Made by a program: the position numbers and the translations under genes
Shown: positions 55,909 to 64,000 of the stretch, piece by piece
How positions within the stretch are numbered: position 1 is the first letter of the stretch
Layout of the letters: the number at the start of each line of letters is the position of its first letter
Source of the DNA: Chelydra serpentina
Taxonomy: Eukaryota; Chordata; Testudines; Chelydridae
Length of the DNA stretch: 64,000 nucleotides
Assembly: GCA_037349315.1 (NCBI GenBank)
Contig: JBAIAC010000027.1
Span: forward strand, 8,685,501 to 8,749,500
Reading direction: 5' to 3'
Notes under the pieces: generated by a model
Seen by the model: the letters and a program-made list of their open reading frames with translations, nothing else
Told to the model about the DNA's origin: nothing
Database searches by the model: none

Positions 55909-58135
55909 TGTCTTTTATAGATCAAAAAGATCAATGAACCTGGGGGAGTTAGGCACCCAAGCATGATGACTTTCAATAGGATGTTGGTGCCTACCTGCCT
56001 TGGGCTCACTTTAAAATATTTAGGCTTGGTTTTTCAAACGGATGAATCCCCAAAACAAGTAACTGCCCAGTAAATGTGGAATGTTGGTTGGCTGGAACTA
56101 AAATCGGAAAGCTTAAGAAATGAGTTTATACCAGACATTCAGAACCATCAGCTCACTGGCAGAGAAACACAAGATAGAAGCCCTTTGTCTTTTTTTGTTT
56201 GTCTGTACTGCCATATCCATTGCAAAACGACATGCACATTGGTTACAATGGCCCTTTTGTTTTTCCCCCTAAGTTTTTTTTGTTTTTTTGTTTTTGTTTC
56301 GGTAGCTGTGGCTGAGCAGCGCACTAGGAAGTCATCTGAGAAAGAGCTGCTGCAGAAATCCTGAACTCTGGGGACTGCTGAATTGATTCTCCCGTTGATA
56401 ATCATAGGGGTTATTTTTAGCAGAAAGTGCTAATTAGCCGTATGTGTTGCAGAAGAGGGGACAAAGGAGATGAGATGGATGCTGGGAAGGATGTTTCCAA
56501 AGGAGAGCGTGGGGTGTCTGGAGTGAAAGACATAAGATCTTCGAAAGCTTTTAACAGAAAACACTGAGGGCTTGATTCTCATTAACATGAAGGCGCCTTT
56601 GCACCCACTTTAAGGCCTTTTAAACAATGCTCTGACAGCATAAAGGGGCCATAAAGACTGGCTTTCTCAGTCTAACTACCTGTGTAAACTAGAAGGGTTT
56701 ATACCAGTATCATTATGTTGGTTAGGGGTGTGATGGTTGTATTTTTTAAATCTATTTATTTTACTGCTACAGCTTATTTTGCTTCCTGAACTGGAATAAG
56801 CATATCTGGATATGCACTTTTGTACCACTATAAATGAGCTAGCACTGCTGGCCAGAAATCAAGAATTGCATTTTCCACATGGAAATGAAAACTGGACCTG
56901 GGGGGGATATTTTTTTTTTTTCTTGACAATCTCACCCTTCAATAGCCAGTCCCCCAGAGGTAAGCGGACTTGTATGGGAGACCTGAGTTTAAGTCCCTGT
57001 CAGGAGCAGTGCCCTGAAAGCGGGGAAGAAGGGGAGGCTACAGGCGCCTGAACCAATGCCTTGCCCTTTCCCCGCCTCTTCCCCTCAAGACCCCACCCCC
57101 ATTCACTTCTCTCCGCTCCTTCCCCTGTCACTCACCCTTATGGCCGGTAAAAAGTGGGAGGGCCATGGCCCTGTTCTGGCACCCCTTGAACCTGCATCTT
57201 TCATAGTCTAGCCAAGTTTCCTATCCACCAAGCTACTGGCCACTGTGGGATTCTTTTCTCGGGGTTGGATGAAAATTCCATCCTGGGCTTGGAGCCTTTT
57301 CAACCAATAGTTTAGTGTCTGCTGTCGCTAAAGCAGCAAATGTTTCTTATGTAGCCAGGGCCTAATTCTGCTCTCACTTGCACCTGGAAAAAACCATGAA
57401 CAACTCCACTGAATTCAGGGTTGTGTGAGGGCTTTGGTAATGATTGAACTCAATTTGTGGAAATATGTTATACCGCTATATACTGGTATAACTGCATCTA
57501 CACTGTGTGTGTGTGACTGATTTAACTGTATAGTTCAAGTGATACAAAAAACTGGTGTAGACAAGCCCTGAGTGAGAGCAGAAGGCGCTCCCTAATGAAC
57601 CAGTATTTCCCAGCTGAGGATCTGTGTGCAGAAATGAAGCTGCTTAGAATGGTCCCTGAAAGCAAGAGGCAGAAGCAGGCCACGTGACCACGCATCTATC
57701 AACCTGTGCTTCCCCAGCCCTAAACTTGGATGCAAAGTAACTTGGGAATGTGCTTGGCGGAGTGTAACTCCCAAGATGCCTTGCTGAGCCGTGCGAATTA
57801 CTGGGTCAAGATGACTGCATGAAGTATAGAAGGCACGCTCTGCAGAAGAATAAGTAGAGTGCAGTAAACGGAGCTGGAGGAATATTACAACCGGCTAACT
57901 GGAGTGGGCAGGATTTGCCAAAGCCTCTTGGTGGGGCACAAAGACAGTCCAATTCAGAGGGCCAGACTCGGATTTTGATTACAGTGGTATAAACCCAGCA
58001 TAATCTCACAGGTTGCAGCAGAGTTGCTGTGGAATTTCACTGGGCTACCTGATCTCTGGCCTGATCAGTCTAAAATTTGGAAATCCCAGAGCTTGTGTTT
58101 TTTTGCATGTGATGCATACAGAGACACATTGCGTG
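55909..58135. other. Mostly single-copy intron
   Basis: Contains a 'taggcacccaag' foldback piece at about 55945-56030, a MITE-like fragment at about 56690-56760, a hairpin piece at 57358-57435, and a GTGTAGACAAGCCC-ended MITE remnant at about 57460-57570. No exon recognised. Confidence 0.45.
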
Positions 58136-58139
58136 TTGC

Positions 58140-58295
58140 TCAAACCCTCGTGGGGTCGAAGAGATCAGGGCTCCAGCCCAAGTCTGAATGTCCACACTGA
58201 TTTTTTTTTTTTTTTATAGTCCCGCAAGCTCGAGTCAGCTGACACAGGCCAGCCGCAGGTGTTTTATTGCAGTGTGAATATACCCTATATTACAA
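58140..58295 (-). mobile_element. MITE, 5'-truncated
   Basis: On the minus strand: 'agggtatattcacactgcaataaaaca', 'gcggctggcctgtgtcagctgactcgagcttgcgggact', an A-run, then 'cagtgtggacattcagacttgggctggagccc'. This is the order of a widespread turtle/crocodile MITE; the far end is missing. Confidence 0.75.
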
Positions 58296-59857
58296 CAGGT
58301 GGACAAAACAAACATCGAGGGGAGCGGGGGGGCGGGAGGCGTGTTAGGTGGTTTAGAGACATTTGGCCGTGAATCTACCTGCTTATGATCTCTAGGTGGA
58401 AGTGTTGCCTGTATTGGAAGGGGGCAAGATTTGCAAAATGATCTCTTGATGGGGTGGGAGGGAACAGGCAGTGACAGCAGTTTTTTCATGTCATGTCTGT
58501 TTGTGGAGAAATGTGACCCTACCAGCTTGCCAAAACCGCTCCATTCTTTGTAGAGAGCAGAGTAACTTGGAGAGTATTTTATGGACTGAGGTTTCACCGC
58601 AAAGATTTCCTGTGACGGGAGGGGGTATTTGTCTGGAGGTGTCTTGAGTGTGGGATCTGGAATCTGCCTGTGTGTGTGGAGGAAACCTTAGGTTTATGTG
58701 GGAAAGTTTCTTCTCTTGAAGCGTGCTTCAATAGGAGCTGGGGGGCAGAGACATTCTTCAAATGCCCCAGGCGTTGAGTCAACGGAGCACAGATTTTTGT
58801 TTCCTTCTGTTTGAAGCTCTGGCAGTAAGGCCCAGTGCTTTAGAGAATTGGCTGCTAATCAGCCTCATTCCACAGCCAGGGCCTGGGGGAAGGCAAGGGA
58901 CAGTAGTAACGGGAGGGCAAAAAGAAAGTTGAAGGCCTCAGGGATGAAGGATGCAGGATAAAAGAGAGCAAAGAAAAAAAGAAATCCAGAATAAAAAAAT
59001 TGGTGGGACTAGGGGCATCTTAAAGGTGCTTAGCCCTTAAATCCCACTAAAGACCGGGGCCCAGATTCTCCAAGGTATTTAAGTACCTCACTTTCATGGA
59101 GGATCTGGGCTGGGGTGGTCAGCACCTTTCAGGATCAGCCCCACGGGGCTTGCCTTTTCACAGGTGCTAAGTCCCTGCAGTATCCAGGTACTTTGATCAG
59201 AGCTGAGAGTGCTCAGCGCCTTGCAGGATGAGGTTCGAACTAGGGAGGAGCAAGGTGGTGGTGAGAGCCTAGAATTATTCATTCCCTTCCTGACCTTGCT
59301 GGAGGAAATGTCAAGCTTTATATTAGCCGTAAATTCTGGTCCTTTATTTGCACTGGAAGTTGAAGCTTGCATAGAATTTTTTTTCTTCTTTAATCTCCCT
59401 CACTGCAATCAAATCCACCGGAGAGCTCACACACATTAATAACTATCCTAGACATGATAAAGTGTCTTTGAAGATAACCCTCCCAAGGTCTAGTATTTAA
59501 AAAGGGAGGCTGGGAGAGAGATTGCTGCTCACTAGGTTATGATCTTTTTTTTTTTTCTTTCTTCTTTTTCCCTCGGGCGTTTCCTCTCCAAATTATGACC
59601 TGTTTTATGATCCTCATCCCCGTCGCTCCACTGCTTTCTGGCTGCGCTGATCGTAATGCTGAGGGTTTTTTGCTGTCTTTCTGGGAGGAGAGAGGCAATT
59701 GAATAGCAAAGGGAATGAAAATTACAGTCCTACAGAGGTGTGCAATTAGCATGATCTCTGGGCCACATTCACCCCCTGGTGTGACTCCATGGGCTTGTGC
59801 CAACGAGTTACTCTGATGATCTATTTTAAATTGCTCTAGCATCTGAGTACCTCAGTC
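58296..59857. other. Mostly single-copy intron
   Basis: A short foldback with 'cccagattctcc' and 'ggaggatctggg' ends lies at 59058-59110. T-runs occur at 59367-59376 and about 59546-59555. No exon recognised. Confidence 0.45.
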
Positions 59858-59860
59858 TTA

Positions 59861-60140
59861 AGGCTTGTCTATAGAAACCGTTCACGGCAAGCTGTGGTGT
59901 AAATCAATCCCGTGCTAACATGCCGCACACTAATGACCTGTGCGGCAGCAGGGTCTGCATGCTAAAAGCTCCCTAGCGCGCATTGACCGACTCCCATTTC
60001 AAAGCGGGGTCGATCAGAGCGCACTGCGGAATTTGCAGTGCACCGCGGTAGGGTCCACATGGACAGTTTGAGCGTGATGGGCCAAGGCAAAGTAGACTTA
60101 CACCCCAGCTTACCGCGATCAGTGTTTGGCTAGACAAGCC
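59861..60140. mobile_element. Harbinger-like MITE
   Basis: Left AGGCTTGTCTATAG and reverse of right GGCTAGACAAGCC form the ends. TTA (59858-59860) precedes the left end. CpG-rich internal blocks ('taccgcggtgca' on the reverse strand, 'gtgcggcagcaggg') indicate moderate age. Confidence 0.7.
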
Positions 60141-60171
60141 CATTTGACAGATGGGGAACTAAGGCACAGAC

Positions 60172-60691
60172 GGTATCTCTACAGTCAAGTTCCCGTGCAG
60201 CGGGGAGAGGCGCCTCTCCCCCCTGAGCACAGAGGGCTAGGGGGAGTGGTTTTTCTCTCCTCTTCCCCCCCCCCCCCCCCCCCGGCAGCATGCATCCCCA
60301 GCCAGAGCCCTCACCCCCCCGTACCCCAACCCTGAGCCCCTCCCTCATCCCTGGCCCACATCCCAGTCCTGAGCCCCCCTGCACCCCAAACCACTCAGCC
60401 CCACCCCCACCACACATTCTCTCCATATTGGTGCACATAACAAAATTTCGTTCCGCACATGGATGTAAAAAATTAGAGGGAGCCTTGCTCTGCACAGCTT
60501 GAGGTGGTGAGCCTCCCGGCCTGGATCGACCGCTCGGGTTGGCGCTAGCGCTGTAATAGCTGCGTCGGGCCCAAGCTCCGGCCCGTGCAAGCCCAACGGC
60601 ACAGCCATTGGCGCACGAGCGTGAGTCCTGCTAGCCCATGCCTGTCGACCTGCCTGGGGGACTCACTGCCCTGGGCAGTGTAGACATACCC
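60172..60691. mobile_element. Composite MITE with C-rich insert
   Basis: GGTATCTCTACAG on the left and the reverse of GTGTAGACATACC on the right are imperfect inverted ends. The segment of about 60200-60480 inside holds a 20-bp perfect palindrome (60202-60221), C19 (60265-60283) and CCCTGCACCCCAAA-like units, as in 31034-31664. It ends 'aaaattagagggagcc', suggesting an element nested in the MITE. Confidence 0.65.
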
Positions 60692-60766
60692 AAGGCCCAG
60701 ATCCTCCAAGGTATTTGGGCACCTAATTCCCATTGAGTTAGGTGCCTAAATACCTCTGGGCATAAG
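60692..60766. repeat. Foldback repeat (GGTATTTRGGCACCTAA arms)
   Basis: 'ggtatttgggcacctaa' pairs with 'ttaggtgcctaaatacc' around 'ttcccattgag'. Only a few mismatches are seen. Confidence 0.75.
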
Positions 60767-61539
60767 TGGCTTGCCCTAGGTCATGCAGGAAATCTGTGGC
60801 AGAGCAGGATCTCCCAAGCCTGAGACTAGCAACTTCATTGCTGAACAGCGGCTTCTTCGTTAAATGATGATTATTCTATGGTGGTAGCTCCGAAAGTCTC
60901 CAGTCAGGGATCAGAGCCCTGTGTACTAGGCACTGAGTGCATAGGGACCATTGATGTAAGGCAAAGATCACCCCCCCGTTCAGGAGGATCTCCACCATGG
61001 TTTCTACCCCCTCGCTACAAAGCAATTCCTGCCCCTTCCCCTTTTCCATGGGCCCGGAGGTCCCCAGACTTGGTGGAACTGATGCAGTTCAGCTGCATGT
61101 GGATCTGGGCAGGATTTGAAACCGTCTGGGAGTGAGGTGGGGTGAGAGGAAATGAATGGACTTGGTGCTCAGCTGCTGGTTGGTGGCATCCGGCAGGATG
61201 GGGCCCTACGCGTAATAAATCCTGAAATGGAGATGTGGCATGTGCATTGGTGGCAGGGTGGATCTGAGAGTGGTGAATAGGTCGTAAGACTAGGTGGGTC
61301 CTTTATGATCAAACTGCAGCCCACGCTTCCCAGTGATCCAGGCAGCCGGGAACGTATTCTCCACCGTTCATGTGGGAAACACTGAGGTGAGCTAGAGAAG
61401 GGAGATGGGACGCTTGAAGGAAAGTCCGAGTCTAGCTGAGGGTGAGCTGAAGATCTGATGCAGCAGTGGCAAAAACGTGGCTGAGAAACGTGAAGTGCCG
61501 CAAGTGCAGTCCATACCCTCGTAGGGCGCTCCGAGCCGT

Positions 61540-62000
61540 TCTCCTGCGGCTGCGTGTCCTCGGGCGGCGAGGGAAGAGTGTTTCATTTTTGGTGTGCGCC
61601 CAGGGAGAAGCCTTTGATATTTAAGGCGAGGACACCGCCTGCTGCTGGGAACACAGACGCCCGTGTTTCCATATGTGGAGAGACGGGTGAAGAGCATAGT
61701 GTTCTCCATTCGAGAAAGCTGCTCGATTTTCCCCCTTCCCCCTCGCCTAGCTGGGCAGAGATCTGTGTAGCAATTGCAGTTCTCAGAGTCTCGGAGGCTG
61801 GGAGCTTGAAAGGAGGAGGGAGGAACAGCGCATGGCCTCCAAGTGACCCAGAAATGATGCTATACGAATCATGTGACCGGGCAGAAATAACCGGCCACAG
61901 CAAGGCTTGGGTGACGGTTATTGTTCAGGTGTCGGCTAGCGGCACGACTGGAGTTTCAAAGGAGAACCCAACTGTCTGCCCCTCTTGTAACTAGCTGCAG
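61540..62000. promoter_or_regulatory. CpG-enriched single-copy stretch, possible enhancer
   Basis: Compared with surrounding intron this has more CpG and no recognised repeat. It contains 'cgaatcatgtgaccgg' (E-box-like CATGTG), 'ataaccggcca' and 'gggtgacggttattg'. A 146-codon open frame (61554-61994) lacks similarity to known families. Regulatory function is a guess from composition. Confidence 0.25.
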
Positions 62001-62257
62001 TGTATTTATTCCCTAAAGCAGCTCTGTGGGAAACACTTTTTTTTCCAGAGGGGCTCCCCCCACTTCGCTCCCCTTCCTCTTCCTCCCCCCCCATGTGCAT
62101 GCACTACTGGGCACTTGCGCTGGTGTGTTCTCACAATTCTCTTAGCAATGCATTGAGAAACTGTTTCCTCTTTCATGAGCAAAACTGAAAGTCCCTCAGA
62201 GCCTGTTGGATTTCTTTGTGCCGTTGCTGCGTCTAAGGTTGGGATTAAAAGACCCCC

Positions 62258-62340
62258 GGGCCAGATTCTCAGCTGGTGTAAATTGATTTTATTTGGTTCT
62301 GAGGAGCTAACACCAGTTCATACCCGCTGAGAATCCAGCC
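62258..62340. repeat. Foldback hairpin repeat
   Basis: 'gggccagattctcagctggtgtaaat' pairs imperfectly with 'caccagttcatacccgctgagaatccagcc'. Confidence 0.7.
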
Positions 62341-62666
62341 TTGCCTCTGGGTCCACAGAGTTAATATCGGTGGAGATGGGCCCCATGAAAGAAACATAAG
62401 TAATTTGGAGGAGCTGGACTTCTGAGCACCACCCTGAAATCCTGGTCCTACTGATGTTAACAGGAGCCTTTTCCATTGACTTCAGTGGAGCCAGGATTTC
62501 ACACCACCAGCAGCGACAAGACCTATAACCAAACATGACATGCCTGCTGTTAGCAACTGGCTTTAGAGCCGCATACCCAAAATGCTGCTTTCAGTTCAGC
62601 TTTTCAGTAAGGTGTCTCATTCCCAGGCCGGTGATGCAGTAGAGACCTGAGTTCCTTGGCTTTTTA

Positions 62667-62918
62667 GGGTTTGTCTACAGTGTCGTCCCAGGGTGTGATT
62701 GCAGTTCATGTAGACATATCCAAGATAGCTAGTTTGTACCAGAGCAGTGAAGCCAGGCAACATACACTTCTGTGCGTGTTGTACATGCCCACCTGGAACC
62801 CTGGGTATTACATTGCTAGCCCGTATTGCTGTGGCATCACTGTATCGGTACTAAAACTAGCTAGGGTACGTCTACACAGCCTGCAATCACACCCCGTGAT
62901 TGCAGTGTAGGCGTACCC
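62667..62918. mobile_element. Harbinger-like MITE with TTA duplication
   Basis: GGGTTTGTCTACAG and the reverse of GTAGGCGTACCC form the ends, and TTA flanks both sides (62664-62666 and 62919-62921). Subterminal 'gtgtgattgcag' at the left and 'cctgcaatcacaccccgtgattgcag' at the right extend the foldback. Confidence 0.85.
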
Positions 62919-62964
62919 TTAGAAGCGTTGTAGCGTAGCTGTTGATAGCAGTGACTTCTATCTA

Positions 62965-63135
62965 GTGATAAGAGTGGGGAACTGGAAGTCAGGACTCGCC
63001 TGTCCTGTTTCTAGTATTACTACTGGACTACGCAATTTTTGGCAAGTCACTTAACCTGTCTTTGTCCCAGTATCCTCCTTTGTAGAACAAGTATAATAAT
63101 CGCTGCCCCATAGGGATTTTGGGGGGTTTATTACT
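62965..63135 (+). repeat. MIR SINE
   Basis: 'gaactggaagtcaggactc', 'tggcaagtcacttaacctgtc' and 'ataataatcgctgccccatagggattttg' follow MIR order. Confidence 0.85.
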
Positions 63136-63519
63136 TGATGTTTATAGGAAGCTTTGCAGTTCTCTGATGCAAGATACATGTTCCAGTGGCAAGATTCTCC
63201 AGGCTAAGCATTTTCCAGGGGTTTATGGCTGGGGTCTTGCATAGTTTGAAGTCACTTGGTCTTCATCCTGGTGCCCTTGACAGCACTTGAGACAAGCACA
63301 GAAATGCTTTTTCCTCTTGCTTATACAGCAAGGGCCTGAGCTGCACCAAGCACTTACAACTGAAGCTGAGGGGAACAGCAGGTGCTCAGAACCAGACTTT
63401 GAAGGCAGCCTCGTGCCCAGGTGATTGAGGCTCATTCCAAGGAATAAAGCTGTCAGGAATGAATGGGAGCACTGTAGTCTTGCCATTCTGATAAGGGCTT
63501 GTGCATTGATTCATTTTTT

Positions 63520-63720
63520 GTATTGTAGTTGTACTGTAAGGTACAAGATCAGGGCCCCATTGAGCTAAGCACTGCAGACAGTCCTTGTCCTTAAGATCAA
63601 TCCAAACAAAGGCACAAAGAGGTGAAGTGACTTCTCCAACTTCAGTAGGAGAGTCAGGACAAGAACCCAGGTCTTATGGGTCCCAGACTAGAGCCCTGTC
63701 TATTGGACCCCAAGCTGTCC
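63520..63720 (-). repeat. MIR/L2 composite, reverse
   Basis: 'caagatcagggccccattgagctaagcac', 'gaggtgaagtgacttctcc' and 'gacaagaacccaggtcttatgggtccc' give a nearly full reverse copy. Confidence 0.85.
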
Positions 63721-63883
63721 CTCATGAGAGAGAGAGAGAGTGTGTCTGTGTGTTCCACAGGTTATACACAGCAGTTTCTCAGCCCTTGATAAGCCAATCA
63801 ATCCACTGCCAGCCAATTGTTATAATTCATCTTCTGACTTTATCCTTGCTCCTCTGTCTCTGAGGGAGGCAGAAGCTGAAATA

Positions 63884-64000
63884 CAGTGAAACCTCCCCGC
63901 GATAACACGCATTCGGCTATAACCTGATCATAAGGTGGCTCCCGTGGCCCCATGCAAAAAAAAAAAAAAGCGTCCTGGAGCCGACCCTGGCTCCATCTCC
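63884..64000 (+). mobile_element. Tigger/pogo-like DNA transposon end, cut by window
   Basis: CAGTGAAACCTCCCCGCGAT, 'aacacgcattcggctataac' and the preceding TA (63882-63883) match a Tigger-type terminus of the Tc1/mariner superfamily. An A-run (about 63956-63969) interrupts it. Its other end lies outside the window. Confidence 0.8.

Larger units (their letters stand above)
60141..60835 (-). repeat. MIR SINE split by two insertions
   Basis: 'catttgacagatggggaactaaggcaca' lies left and 'aagtggcttgccctaggtcatgcaggaaatctgtggcagagc' right. Between them sit a MITE (60172-60691) and a small foldback (60692-60766). Confidence 0.75.
20229..64000 (+). other. KSR1: KSR1 intron 1, 5' part (inferred)
   Basis: Exon 2 of KSR1 should begin with codons for A-K-L-V-K-Y-I-C-K. 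I found no such reading frame after an AG on the + strand here, and no other recognisable exon on either strand. Mammalian KSR1 also has a long first intron. The interval is therefore called intron. Short or diverged exons of nested genes could have been missed by eye. Confidence 0.7.

Noticed and set aside
61554..61994. 146-codon open frame as a gene
   Set aside because: No recognisable domain, no clear splice context, and the opposite strand is also partly open. Probably chance in a CpG-raised stretch.
20229..64000. KSR1 exon 2 within the window
   Set aside because: No frame after an AG encodes anything like A-K-L-V-K-Y-I-C-K. Chance 'aagctggt' words (for example near 21490) are not followed by conserved codons.
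1..64000. CRISPR arrays, operons, phage or plasmid modules
   Set aside because: No regularly spaced direct repeats with unique spacers and no dense coding. Composition and repeats are those of a vertebrate nuclear genome.

Overview
The window is nuclear DNA from a vertebrate, most likely a cryptodiran turtle. Two insertions (7453-7656 and 16771-16947) match the tRNA-derived Pol III SINE typical of hidden-necked turtles. Around them are many CR1 LINE tails, old MIR/L2 pieces, hAT elements with 8-bp target-site duplications (TSDs), short Harbinger-like MITEs with GTCTACAC-type ends, and a Penelope-like element. This mix fits Testudines. Nothing in it looks bacterial, viral or plasmid-like.

Only one protein-coding exon can be supported: the first coding exon of KSR1 (kinase suppressor of Ras 1), on the + strand at 20010-20228. 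It encodes 73 residues, ends in phase 0 at a GT donor, and lies in a CpG island of about 640 bp (about 19690-20330). The island holds GC boxes and a strong match to the ZNF143/THAP11 promoter motif. Positions 1-19689 are upstream flank. From 20229 to the right edge the sequence is best read as the start of a large KSR1 intron 1 (at least 43.7 kb), because I find no exon 2.

Layout. 1-5.6 kb: CR1 tails, a CR1 split by two nested foldback MITEs, and a degenerate CR1 reverse-transcriptase segment. 7.4-8.8 kb: a tRNA SINE, a hAT-type end with heat-shock-like and TATA motifs, and a GC-richer single-copy stretch. 9.7-17 kb: hAT elements (one carrying a GC-rich 50-bp tandem array), a MIR split by a MITE, and a second SINE. 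19.7-20.7 kb: the KSR1 promoter, exon 1 and an ~82-bp minisatellite. 22-34 kb: CR1, MITEs and three hAT elements with clear TSDs. 35.2-36.4 kb: two head-to-tail Penelope-like fragments, then an 85-bp inverted repeat I cannot assign. 37-54 kb: mostly single-copy intron with MIR/L2, CR1 and one hAT element. 54.9-55.9 kb: two copies of one LTR family in opposite orientation with an apparently identical 144-bp arm. 57-64 kb: foldback MITEs, a MIR with several insertions, a possible regulatory stretch (61.5-62.0 kb) and the end of a Tigger-like element.

I saw no new multigene system. The points most worth following are the two long inverted repeats inside the KSR1 intron, the nested insertions, the tandem Penelope copies, and the minisatellite next to the exon 1 donor. 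Family names rest on recognised consensus features, not on a database search.
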